DNA of 23,953 bases from a virus. This document shows, piece by piece, positions 14,332-22,495 of this stretch (positions are counted from its first letter, which is position 1; the number at the start of each line of letters is the position of its first letter). The position numbers and the translations under genes are program-made. Under the pieces are notes generated by a model that had not been told where the DNA came from, did not search any database, and was given only the letters and a program-made list of their open reading frames with translations. The stretch spans positions 1 to 23,953 of the IMG/VR virus record IMGVR_UViG_3300025122_000156, one strand, 5' to 3'.

Positions 14332-15447
14332 ATGCCTGCAACAACTATTGCTGCTCTCGCACTGGATCGTGTTTATTCAACAACGATGCATGTGCAGCGG
14401 GACACTGTGGCTATGGAAATAGTCCAGGCCAACCCGCTCCTTTGGCACTTTTACCGGCAGGGGGCCGTTCAGTACCAGGGTGGTACCGAGTGCCGTCTCC
14501 CTGTGGTTCTCACCGAGTCGCAGAACGTGGGAGCCATCGGCACCTACGCAACGTTCTCGACCACTCCCGAAGACGGACCTGATTTGGCCCGGTACCCGAC
14601 GTGGTACAAGAACCGCTCGTCAATCGTCGTGGACAACACTGAGCTTGCTCAGAACCGTGGTCCCCAGCAGATCGTGAACCTTCTCCAGTCCAAGTTGGCG
14701 ATTGCGAAGATCAGCATGATCAACGACCTCAACCGCCAGGTTTATGCGGCTGGTGGTGCGGAACTCGCAACTGGCAACGTTCTGGAGCTTAACGGCTTGC
14801 AGTCGATGATTGAGTTCCGGCCTGAAGACGACGGCACTGGCGCTGACCAGCAGTCGGCTGGTTACACGAGCGTTGGTGGTATCAACAAGCGCACCTACGT
14901 GAACTGGCGCAACCGCTACGGTCAGATTACCGCTTTCGGTACTGATGGCCTGGACGCCTGGGAACAGGTGTACATGGACTGCTCTGCCAAGGGCACCCAT
15001 CCAGACATCATCATCACCGACCCGGCTGTCTACCGCTTCTTCAAGCGGCTGGTGGCTCCGAATCAGGAAGAGCGGGACAAGGCTCTCTGGGACCAGGGTT
15101 TCCAGAACCTCCTCTTCAACGGCACCCCGGTTGTGCCTGACGATGAGTTGTCTGCTACCGGTCAGACCTACTTCTTGACCACGACCGGCAAGCGTGGCGT
15201 CAACGACTTCAACCTCAAGCCAGAGCATTTCTCAGTTCCTGGGAAGAACCCCCTGGCTAAGGGCGCGGCCACTGGCGTCGGTATGCAGCTTGCTATTCTT
15301 TCTAGCGACGACTTCCGCATGACGGACTTTATGACCCCGCCTAACTCGGATGTTATTATCGCCCACACTTACCTTACCGCCATGATCACTACCTCTAGCC
15401 TCAAGCGGCAGGGTTGCACCGACTTCTCTGGCGCTGTCCAGTTTTAA
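14332..15447 (+). CDS. Major capsid protein
   Basis: The product is 371 aa with AAGGAA 6 nt before the ATG. It fits an HK97-fold capsid protein of the type without a processed N-terminal arm. Its N-terminus carries MEIVQANPLLWHFYRQGAV, then an IGTYATFSTTPED loop, and KNRSSIVVDNTELAQNRGPQ, a helix-strand pattern common in these capsids. It directly follows the scaffold. Its codon use differs sharply from the tail genes: all Arg codons are CGN (I counted none of AGA/AGG) and only one Ile of about 18 is ATA. That bias marks the most highly expressed gene of the window. Confidence 0.9.
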   Translation: MPATTIAALALDRVYSTTMHVQRDTVAMEIVQANPLLWHFYRQGAVQYQGGTECRLPVVLTESQNVGAIGTYATFSTTPEDGPDLARYPTWYKNRSSIVVDNTELAQNRGPQQIVNLLQSKLAIAKISMINDLNRQVYAAGGAELATGNVLELNGLQSMIEFRPEDDGTGADQQSAGYTSVGGINKRTYVNWRNRYGQITAFGTDGLDAWEQVYMDCSAKGTHPDIIITDPAVYRFFKRLVAPNQEERDKALWDQGFQNLLFNGTPVVPDDELSATGQTYFLTTTGKRGVNDFNLKPEHFSVPGKNPLAKGAATGVGMQLAILSSDDFRMTDFMTPPNSDVIIAHTYLTAMITTSSLKRQGCTDFSGAVQF

Positions 15448-15468
15448 GCTGAAAAAGGAGACACTCAA

Positions 15469-16008
15469 ATGTCTGGATATGATTTTGGTGGATCGGCTCT
15501 TACGGTCGATATTGGCGTCCGAAACGGCACCTGCACTGGTGGGGCTGCTGTAACAGCGGAAACAACCTTTGTTCCTGGGGATTGGGTTGCTCTCAGCGCC
15601 CAGCCCAATAGCGACAGCGGCTATGAGGCCGTTCGCGTCACCCTGGCCTCTAGCTCTGATGCCCTAGCGGCTCAGATGGTTATGCCTGTCGGCGTGGTAC
15701 TCGGGCCGCCTGGAAAGACGTATTTGCCTGCAACTTCGGCAACGGCAAACAATGGTGACGAGTTCTTGATCCGTATCAAGGGTGTTGCCGATGCGAAGGT
15801 GACTGCGGCTGGTGCCACAACCGCTCCTGTTGCTCTCTTGAAGGTCACTGACGCAGTTCATGCGATAGAGGCTACTAGCCGCGACTTTGAGGGTACGGCA
15901 GCGCATGCTCTTGTTTTCCAGAACCACGGCATAGGCGTGATGATCGAAGACCACGGTGGAACCGGGGTTGAGACCGTCAAGTGCTGGGTTTTGAATAACC
16001 GGATCTAA
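15469..16008 (+). CDS. Candidate capsid decoration (cement) protein
   Basis: The product is 179 aa with AAGGAG 8 nt before the ATG. It is beta-rich and low in charge, with many Ala, Gly, Thr and Val (for example GGSALTVDIGVRNGT, then PGDWVALSAQPNSDSGYEAV). There is no signal peptide or membrane segment. Position right after the capsid gene, size, the same CGN-only Arg codon bias and a strong ribosome binding site all suggest a protein needed in many copies, such as a head decoration protein. The family is not identified by motif. A strong hairpin follows it, so it is probably expressed together with the capsid protein. Confidence 0.6.
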   Translation: MSGYDFGGSALTVDIGVRNGTCTGGAAVTAETTFVPGDWVALSAQPNSDSGYEAVRVTLASSSDALAAQMVMPVGVVLGPPGKTYLPATSATANNGDEFLIRIKGVADAKVTAAGATTAPVALLKVTDAVHAIEATSRDFEGTAAHALVFQNHGIGVMIEDHGGTGVETVKCWVLNNRI

Positions 16009-16021
16009 CAATTAACGTGTG

Positions 16022-16049
16022 TGCGGAGGGGGCTTACGCCCTCTCCGCA
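16022..16049 (+). terminator. Strong 12-bp hairpin after capsid/decoration genes
   Basis: TGCGGAGGGGGC (16022-16033), loop TTAC, and GCCCTCTCCGCA (16038-16049) form a 12-bp stem with one G-T wobble. No T-run follows, so it is not a standard intrinsic terminator. It may be a partial terminator, an RNA-processing site, or a 3' stabiliser for the capsid message. It separates the highly expressed head genes from the tail genes. Confidence 0.7.
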
Positions 16050-16069
16050 GCATGACTAGGAGAATTTAA

Positions 16070-16543
16070 ATGGCTAGTCTAGCCCCACACGTTAGTCGCG
16101 TGTCAAAGGAATACGCGCCTCACGGGTTTTCTATTTATACAGATGTCGTTGTTGATCTTTATGAGATTGATAGCGACGACACAGACCACTCTATAGACGC
16201 CACTGTTTCCGACTTCGCTATCCTTGCGTCCACGGACTCCGACATCTACATCGAGACAGTTACGCTGATCTGTGAGAACACAGTCGCAGCTCACGCGGCT
16301 AATAAATGGACGTTCATGGTTGACTACAAGTCTGCTGCTGGCGGAGCAGGCGCAGACCTGTTCGCGGCTGCGGTTTCAACGGAAGACAAGGCAATCACTG
16401 GGTACGTGCCCTATGTGATGACGCCGGATCAGAACCGAGTGGTTCCACAGGATCGGTGCGTTACGATTACCTGCACAGAGGCAGGAACCGTTGCCGCTCT
16501 GTCTCGGCCCAAGGTTCAGATTCGTTACCGTCGCAGAGCATAG
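16070..16543 (+). CDS. Small virion protein, unknown function
   Basis: The product is 157 aa, with AGGAG 7 nt before ATG 16070. It appears beta-sandwich-like: repeated hydrophobic strands (FSIYTDVVVDLYEID, then SDIYIETVTLICEN and KWTFMVDYKSA), a GGAGADLFAAAV turn, and a final basic strand KVQIRYRRRA. It has no membrane segment. It lies between the decoration candidate and the head-tail connector, so a minor head or neck component is likely. I do not recognise a family. Confidence 0.7.
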   Translation: MASLAPHVSRVSKEYAPHGFSIYTDVVVDLYEIDSDDTDHSIDATVSDFAILASTDSDIYIETVTLICENTVAAHAANKWTFMVDYKSAAGGAGADLFAAAVSTEDKAITGYVPYVMTPDQNRVVPQDRCVTITCTEAGTVAALSRPKVQIRYRRRA

Positions 16544-16562
16544 TCGCGTACTGACCACGCGA
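16544..16562 (+). other. Small hairpin between virion genes
   Basis: TCGCGT (16544-16549), a 7-nt loop and ACGCGA (16557-16562) form a perfect 6-bp stem that begins immediately after the preceding stop codon. It has no T-run. It could be a weak pause or RNA-processing site before the next gene, whose G-rich ribosome binding site (GGGGGG, 16571-16576) follows it. Confidence 0.45.
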
Positions 16563-16581
16563 TGATTCTTGGGGGGTCGTT

Positions 16582-18027
16582 GTGAACCTTTCGGATCTCA
16601 GGACGGCCCTCCAAGAGCGGCGCGAAGACTTCTCGCAGTCTAGCGCCAAGCTCAACAGGCGCATCAATCAGGCCTACCTAGACATCTGCTCTAGGCGCAA
16701 GTGGGGATGGCTGCGTCGAATCCACTTGGCGCAAACGTTCGCCACAGAGACATACGACGACGTTGTTTGCACCCAAGACTGGACAAAGGTGACCGTCCCG
16801 CAGGGGTCGATGCCAACCACAAGGTTGGGCTACAAGTGCAGACCAAGGGATCGGCGGATAGAGATAAACGGGCACGTCTACCGCACTCTTCGGGTAGAGG
16901 ACACGGACGTAGAAACTGCGGCACCAACTGCGGCTACAACAAGGGAGATTTGGTGGCTAGACCAGCCGTTTATAGGCTCGTCTGGGACATACACCGCCAC
17001 GGTCTACCACGACGAGCTTGCTCTGCCTCTTGGCGCAGAGAGGATCGTTGAGGCTATCGTTGTGTCCGATTCTCGCAACGTATCGCCTGGTGGCGTAACG
17101 GTTACTGTCGGCGGCATCGGCACCACGGGTCTGGGGTCTATTTCACCGGCAGACATGACTATGCGCGACCTTACCTCCACGGGTAGGCCGAGTGCGTATT
17201 CTGTGGTGAGGAAGGAGCCCATCCCTCCGCCGCTAAACGCCCTCTCAATAAAGGAGTCGTCCACCTACCCCCTGGGCGTTTACACGCCAGCCACCGGCCC
17301 AAGCCCACTCGGGGCAAGATCGAAGTACAGATACTGGGCGGCACACGTAGACATCAAGTCTGGAGCAGAGTCGGCTCTTGGCCCCGAGTTCCTGGTGGAC
17401 AATACAGACCTGGGATTGGGGGTTGGGGTGCTTACCCTTGACTACGACCCAAGCCTCTACGGGCTTGCCGTGAAGCTGTACAGGAGCAAGGATGGGGGCA
17501 GCACGCCGCTTCACTTGCAGGTGAACGCGGCAGCCGGCGGCCTTGACCGCTCAGACACGCTTCTCCCAAACACTGTCGGTGACGTAGTAACCTCAGCGCC
17601 GTTGGTTGACAGCGACTTTTCTGGGACCGGGGCGCACGACACGCGACCCGACATAGACCTGGGCAATAGAGCGCCAGACAGCGCGTCAACTATATACATG
17701 ACGCTGTGGCCCGCTCCTTCAACAAGGTATCAGGTCAAGGTTCTGTACCAGCTTGAGGCGCAGAGGCTTATAGAAGACGCAGACATCCCGCTGTTTGACG
17801 CCTCGTTCCACCACCTCGTGCTAGACGGTGCGGAGGCGTTGATGCTGGAGGCGGAGGACGAGCAGAGTCGAGCAAACCAGGCCCGCCAGCGCTTTGAATT
17901 GGGGATAGCCAGGATGATTCAGAACGACCGGCTGGATGGCGACCATCGAGTTGTGATGGGCGGCAGGACCAGGGTGGCCGGCAGGCCGCAGGCCTGGCAC
18001 GGATCCTGGGACGGCACTGGGCCCTGA
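16582..18027 (+). CDS. Head-tail connector with Fn3-like insertion
   Basis: The product is 481 aa from GTG 16582. The N-terminal helix pair (LRTALQERREDFSQSSAKLN, then INQAYLDICSRRKWGWLRR) is typical of gp6/gp11-type adaptors that sit under the portal ring. A C-terminal helical hairpin (about 405-450: HHLVLDGAEALMLEAEDEQ, then QRFELGIARMIQ) completes that fold. In between, residues 248-330 (KYRYWAAHVDIKSGAESAL, VKLYRSKDGGS, DRSDTL) form an Fn3-like beta domain, unusual for a minimal adaptor. It would join the portal to the tail nozzle encoded next. The stop is 1 nt before the next GTG. The connector role is inferred from the helices and gene order. Confidence 0.65.
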   Translation: MNLSDLRTALQERREDFSQSSAKLNRRINQAYLDICSRRKWGWLRRIHLAQTFATETYDDVVCTQDWTKVTVPQGSMPTTRLGYKCRPRDRRIEINGHVYRTLRVEDTDVETAAPTAATTREIWWLDQPFIGSSGTYTATVYHDELALPLGAERIVEAIVVSDSRNVSPGGVTVTVGGIGTTGLGSISPADMTMRDLTSTGRPSAYSVVRKEPIPPPLNALSIKESSTYPLGVYTPATGPSPLGARSKYRYWAAHVDIKSGAESALGPEFLVDNTDLGLGVGVLTLDYDPSLYGLAVKLYRSKDGGSTPLHLQVNAAAGGLDRSDTLLPNTVGDVVTSAPLVDSDFSGTGAHDTRPDIDLGNRAPDSASTIYMTLWPAPSTRYQVKVLYQLEAQRLIEDADIPLFDASFHHLVLDGAEALMLEAEDEQSRANQARQRFELGIARMIQNDRLDGDHRVVMGGRTRVAGRPQAWHGSWDGTGP

Positions 18028-18028
18028 T

Positions 18029-20830
18029 GTGGCTAGGTCCAAGGGTCGGACAGAGTATTTTGAGCCGTCTAATACTGTCGGCCTAGATACCCGCATCTGG
18101 CAGCAGCGAGGCTCTGCCAACAAGATTCTAGGTGCCGTCTTCACCATGGAAGGCGAGATCGTCAAGGTTGACGGTTGCAGGCTTCTTGTTAAGTGGGAGC
18201 CGCAAGAAGAGCAGCAGCAAGAAGTCCGCAGGAGGATGTCCAACTGGGTTCCGGGCGAGACCCTGGCCGCCAAGGGCCCGACAGTGGTTGAGGCGCAGAT
18301 CACCGGAGCATCCGGCCTGTCTCAACCGCCCCTTTCTGGTCACATCGAGAGCGATGTCACGACGACGACGTGGACTAGAAGCGACAACCCGTTTTCAGAG
18401 CCAAACGCAAGGAACAAGATATTCACTGTAGGGACGTTTACCTGGGGCGAGACCGTAGAGCTTATGGTCGCCTGGGGCGATGCGGACACCATCAAGATTG
18501 GCGTTCTTGAAAGCAACAATGTCAGGCTGCTAAAGACGATAGAGATCCAAACCAAGGACGTTAGGCCCAGGGTCTACCCTAGGTTTGTGGATGTCGGTCA
18601 GTTTGTGATCATCTTGGTTGGCGGGCATGCGGCCCTGAAGTGGGATGGCAGGGTGCTGACCAGCCTTGGGATTAATGCCCCGCCGGAGCCGATTCGGGCC
18701 AGGTTTCTTAGGGGAACCAAGGACATATTCTTCAAGACATCTTCGATAGGAATAGACGACGCGGCGTCAATACGGCTTCGCTACTACCAGACGTTCATAA
18801 ACAAGTACGGCCAGGAGTCGGAGCTATCTGCTGCGTCCAACGTAATATTTATGAACGAGTACTTCGGGCTCACCATTGGGGAGGGAGAGCAGCAGAAGGC
18901 TGTTGGGGTACTGATTGGCGAACGCCGGCAAGAGCAGAGGCGGGCTGAGCAACAAGAGCTAGAGCCTAGGCCACTGGCGTCTGTTGGCGAAACAAATGCC
19001 AGCGCCGAAGGAAATCAGTACACGTCGGGTGCCAGCACGGACAGCTTTATACACACAACGGCAGACCCAGGAGACGCCGTTCCCTGGGCCGACAGGGCCG
19101 CGATGGTCTTTTTGGATTTGGGCGACTCGCCAGATCAGGAAGACATTGTTGAAAGGGCCATTTACAGGAGCATAAACGGCCAGCTTCCTACCGCCCTGCC
19201 AAGGCGTCTTGGGCCAAGGGCCAGAACCCACTTTGATGTTAGAAGGCCGGCTGAGTCCTCGGTTGACCCAGCGCCACCAATCGGTGAGAACATGCCGCCT
19301 CCGATGGCGTCCTGGGCCTTCCCGTTTCGGGGCAGAACGTACTACGGCGGCGTGTCAAACGAGCCGTCGATTCTGTACTACTCAACCCTCCATAGACCAG
19401 AGGCCGTGAGTGTGACCTCGTTCATCGAGGTGAACGCAAACGATGCGGATCGGTTGACTGGTTGGGGGGTTGCCCAAGACTACGCCATTGTGTTTAAGAG
19501 AAACAGCGCCTACCTAGTCACGCACGACAAGGCAGAGTACCCGGTCGTGACACCGTTGCAGGCTACGTTTGGTTCGATAAGCGACCGCGCTGTAGCAAGC
19601 ATAGACAACAGAACATACTTTATGTCAGACGTGGGCATACACGTTTTTGACGGAAGCAAGTTTACTAGGATCTCAAAAATCCTAGACAAGATGGTTAGGA
19701 ACCTTCCCGAGTTCTCCAGGGACAATGCGGTGATGTGGGCCGACGCGGCTAGCGAGCGTGTCTACTTGGCTGTCAGCGCAAACCCAGGCTCAGAAAACAA
19801 TGAGGTCTGGGTAATACAAACAGACACTGGCGCGTTTAGCCGCATTTCTGGCAGGGAAGTGACCCACGGAATATCCTACAAGGGCGAGTCAATAGTAGCG
19901 CTGTACAACAACGGTAGCGGCTTCCCCGATCTGTACCTTTGGGGCGGCGGTCATCAGATAGACAAGGCTTCTTACTCTGGTGTTGCATCCGGTATTTGGA
20001 CAGAAACGACAACACACACTATTACGGTTGACCCACTCACCGGGGCAACGGTTGTAACCGAGTCGTCTTCAGCCTCTGGGGAAGAGCCAGAGACGGTTTC
20101 GCCTGGAACCCCAACCTGGCCTGAGAGCTTCCCGCCGCAACCGATTCCATACCTCCACGACTACGCCGGGATTAGGTACGACATAGGCGGGCCAATACTC
20201 GGAGACTACGAAACCGAGTGGATGGAGGTTGGAGATCCCAACACAGACAAGCGCTTCTACAAGATCGCTCTCTACTTCGTTCAAACGGGAAACGTTGATC
20301 TTAACGTTGAATGGTGTTTGGACTGGGACGACAGAAGGGCGGCGGGCTCAACCACGGTCAACCTTCAGGCCGACGACGCGACTACGTGGGCAATGGCGGA
20401 CCCCGATGGAGACGCCTTGCTGTGGGACGCGGGTGGCGGCCAGAAATGGGATAAGCGTCGGGTGGTCTGCAAGATGATCGATCTAGAAGAGGCGCATGGG
20501 AAGTGCATCAGGTTTAGGTTCCACACGGGGTCCGTTGAGAAGGAGCCGGCCCCCGATGTTGTTGCAAGCACCGTTCATACGTCGGCTATCCCGCTTCCGC
20601 ACTTGATTCACACAAACGACTCATCGCCAGGCTCAATGATGCTTCAGGAACAGGGGGCCGTGTTTGGCGAACATACCCCCGATCCGCCCGCTGGCGTTCG
20701 GGTGCAGCAAATCCAGCCAGCCACAAGGCCGCTCTATGAGCCGTGGAGGCTAGTTGGCTGGCACCTCTTCTTGGAGGATCATGGGGTAAGAAGCCGGGGA
20801 ACAGACGGAATAAGAGAAGCGGGCTCGTAG
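18029..20830 (+). CDS. Tail nozzle-like (stabilisation) protein
   Basis: The product is 933 aa from GTG 18029. Its middle (430-560: FRGRTYYGGVSNEPSILYYS, VFKRNSAYLVTHD, FMSDVGIHVFDGSKFTRIS) shows the repeated blade pattern of beta-propeller tail nozzle or DNA-stabilisation proteins such as T7 gp12 and P22 gp10. An Fn3-like part lies at 248-385 (RYYQTFINKYGQESELS, ERAIYRSINGQ), with a Gln/Glu-rich insertion at 285-312. A beta-rich C-terminal region follows. Such proteins plug the neck after packaging. Codon use is ATA-rich, with about 20 of about 53 Ile. It follows the connector by 1 nt. The family call is by pattern. Confidence 0.7.
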   Translation: MARSKGRTEYFEPSNTVGLDTRIWQQRGSANKILGAVFTMEGEIVKVDGCRLLVKWEPQEEQQQEVRRRMSNWVPGETLAAKGPTVVEAQITGASGLSQPPLSGHIESDVTTTTWTRSDNPFSEPNARNKIFTVGTFTWGETVELMVAWGDADTIKIGVLESNNVRLLKTIEIQTKDVRPRVYPRFVDVGQFVIILVGGHAALKWDGRVLTSLGINAPPEPIRARFLRGTKDIFFKTSSIGIDDAASIRLRYYQTFINKYGQESELSAASNVIFMNEYFGLTIGEGEQQKAVGVLIGERRQEQRRAEQQELEPRPLASVGETNASAEGNQYTSGASTDSFIHTTADPGDAVPWADRAAMVFLDLGDSPDQEDIVERAIYRSINGQLPTALPRRLGPRARTHFDVRRPAESSVDPAPPIGENMPPPMASWAFPFRGRTYYGGVSNEPSILYYSTLHRPEAVSVTSFIEVNANDADRLTGWGVAQDYAIVFKRNSAYLVTHDKAEYPVVTPLQATFGSISDRAVASIDNRTYFMSDVGIHVFDGSKFTRISKILDKMVRNLPEFSRDNAVMWADAASERVYLAVSANPGSENNEVWVIQTDTGAFSRISGREVTHGISYKGESIVALYNNGSGFPDLYLWGGGHQIDKASYSGVASGIWTETTTHTITVDPLTGATVVTESSSASGEEPETVSPGTPTWPESFPPQPIPYLHDYAGIRYDIGGPILGDYETEWMEVGDPNTDKRFYKIALYFVQTGNVDLNVEWCLDWDDRRAAGSTTVNLQADDATTWAMADPDGDALLWDAGGGQKWDKRRVVCKMIDLEEAHGKCIRFRFHTGSVEKEPAPDVVASTVHTSAIPLPHLIHTNDSSPGSMMLQEQGAVFGEHTPDPPAGVRVQQIQPATRPLYEPWRLVGWHLFLEDHGVRSRGTDGIREAGS

Positions 20831-20832
20831 CA

Positions 20833-21033
20833 ATGCCTGATCGCAATGTTAAAAAGCTAGCAGGCCTCGTTGCCGAGACGGACCTTGGCATTCCGGTTTC
20901 GCTGGTAACGTCGGATCTACTGTCTGCTGCAAACAGGGCGCTAACAAGGAACGGGTCTCCGAAGATTAGCGACTTGGAGGACAGCACGCAGGTATCTAGA
21001 GCCGTGAGAAACCTTGAAAGGGCGTTGGGATAG
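20833..21033 (+). CDS. 66-aa helical protein, unknown
   Basis: The product is 66 aa starting at ATG 20833, 2 nt after the nozzle stop; the frame also opens upstream inside that gene. The sequence is helical and amphipathic with balanced charge (NVKKLAGLVAETDLGIPVSL, then DLEDSTQVSRAVRNLERAL). No domain is recognised. Tight packing on both sides (2 nt to the next ATG) supports a real gene. It may be a small tail-assembly or structural helper, but nothing shows which. Confidence 0.6.
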   Translation: MPDRNVKKLAGLVAETDLGIPVSLVTSDLLSAANRALTRNGSPKISDLEDSTQVSRAVRNLERALG

Positions 21034-21035
21034 CC

Positions 21036-21743
21036 ATGCACTACAGGGCAAAGGAGTTTCCGCTACCCGGTCACATAGCTGACGCAGAGGCCCTGATGCG
21101 CGAGATGAACCGCGCAATGGCGGCTGTTGATGGCGGCGTGGATCAAAACAACGCCAAAGGCGCGTCAATTCCGTATGAGTTGATTAGGGATTCATACGGC
21201 AGCGCGTACATGAGGTCCACGTCCTTGGTTGGGGAAAACGATCCCACCGAAGGAACCCTGTTTGCGGAGGTGCAGCAGCCCTCAGGGACCTACACGCAGT
21301 CACTTCAGACTGCGGCAAATGCGTACAGCGGCGCAGAAGGCGAGGCAAACAGAAACACGGTGTGGGAGTGGCTCCAAAAGAGCGCGGTGCTGCGACTTAA
21401 GATGAACCTAGAGGTCAGGGAGGCAACGCGCCTACATATCATTCTAAACGGGCAGACCCAGATTCCAGAGCAGGGGGTCCCGAACCCGGAAGAGAGATAC
21501 ATCAGCGAGTTTGATGTCCGAATAATGGTCAACAACAGGCCGCTAGACGAGATGGGATCCTTTTCTTGCACTGCCAATGAGGGCTGGATGCCGTTCCATC
21601 TACATGGAACAGTAATTATAAGGCCAGGCGTAAATAGAATCGGAGCCCAGATAAGAGACAGGACGTTTAGGGTGGCTGACGCCGCCGAGCCTGTTCTGAA
21701 GATTAGCAACACATACCTCTACTGCTACGGGTACACAAGGTAA
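21036..21743 (+). CDS. Tail or neck appendage protein A (tandem set)
   Basis: The product is 235 aa. An N-terminal helix (IADAEALMREMNRAMAAV) leads into DGGVDQNN at 32-39, then a beta-rich domain with Gly/Asn loops (LHIILNGQTQIPEQG, EFDVRIMVNNRPLDE) and a final strand TYLYCYGYTR. The next two genes share the same plan. Helix followed by an [DN]-G-x-V-D motif is common at the start of phage fibre and collar proteins, where it begins a trimeric coiled coil. A minor tail, collar or spike protein is likely. The stop overlaps the next ATG (TAATG). No enzymatic motif is visible. Confidence 0.6.
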   Translation: MHYRAKEFPLPGHIADAEALMREMNRAMAAVDGGVDQNNAKGASIPYELIRDSYGSAYMRSTSLVGENDPTEGTLFAEVQQPSGTYTQSLQTAANAYSGAEGEANRNTVWEWLQKSAVLRLKMNLEVREATRLHIILNGQTQIPEQGVPNPEERYISEFDVRIMVNNRPLDEMGSFSCTANEGWMPFHLHGTVIIRPGVNRIGAQIRDRTFRVADAAEPVLKISNTYLYCYGYTR

Positions 21744-22495
21744 TGGCTGCTCCGTCGTCATTCGATCACAATGTTGGGCTAAGGCATCTCATAGAGCCTG
21801 GAGAAGACCTTAACGCGACCAAGGTAAGGGAGAACTTCCACCGCATCCAGGCTGCCGCGAACGGGATGGTGGACGCCAGCGTGGAGCCTGGGGCTATTAA
21901 CACGCGCCACCTAGATGACCTCACGGCTGTCACGGGAGCGACTGTTACCGACGGCTACTACAAGTCGTTCTTTTACGATTCCGTTACCACTGACTTCGCA
22001 ATACCGAATAGCAGTTGGTCGGAGAGGTGGAACTGCACCTTCGGAGATCCAACGAGGGACGTTCCAAACATTCCGCTCTTTATAGAGATATTCCTTGAGA
22101 TAGAAGATATGTGCTGGCTGGATGGGCCGGGCCTAACGGCGATAGACGCGCGGTACTGGTTCGCAATGAGGGTCATCACGCCGCATTCGGGCACCGTTGC
22201 TCTGCCGGAAGTTCGCGACAGCAACCTGGCCTATATACAGAACCCAATACGATCAATAACCCTATCGGCCAAGAACGAGGCACAACCGTCGAATGATTTT
22301 TACACCGGATACATGGAGAGGCAGCAGCTTGTTCTTGCTGCCCCGTATATTCCAGCGACACCAAGCGCCGACATGACATCGCTTAAGGTGTCTCTGTATA
22401 CGCAGACCACTGACTACGCTGGAAGCGGCGCGGCGGCAGCATCAACTGCAAAGATCAAAAGGTCTACGGTCGTGGTAAGGGCCATTAGAAGGTAA
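21743..22495 (+). CDS. Tail or neck appendage protein B (tandem set)
   Basis: The product is 250 aa. Its plan parallels its neighbours: N-terminal helix (NATKVRENFHRIQAAA), then NGMVDASV at 40-47 followed by GAINTRHLDDL, then a beta-sandwich-like domain (IPLFIEIFLEIEDMCW, YWFAMRVITPHSG, MTSLKVSLYTQTT) and a basic end (TVVVRAIRR). The ...VEPGAINTRHL pattern is reminiscent of adaptor segments in tail fibres that attach a trimer to the tail. It is coupled to both neighbours by TAATG overlaps. Ile codons are often ATA, as in the nozzle gene. Its exact role is unknown. Confidence 0.6.
   Translation: MAAPSSFDHNVGLRHLIEPGEDLNATKVRENFHRIQAAANGMVDASVEPGAINTRHLDDLTAVTGATVTDGYYKSFFYDSVTTDFAIPNSSWSERWNCTFGDPTRDVPNIPLFIEIFLEIEDMCWLDGPGLTAIDARYWFAMRVITPHSGTVALPEVRDSNLAYIQNPIRSITLSAKNEAQPSNDFYTGYMERQQLVLAAPYIPATPSADMTSLKVSLYTQTTDYAGSGAAAASTAKIKRSTVVVRAIRR

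Noticed and set aside
14620-15228. 202-aa minus-strand frame opposite the capsid gene
   Set aside because: It is a by-product of the biased codon use of the capsid gene. No recognisable domain is present.
21305-21712. 135-aa minus-strand frame opposite appendage protein A
   Set aside because: Antisense to a coupled gene in a tight operon, with no motif.
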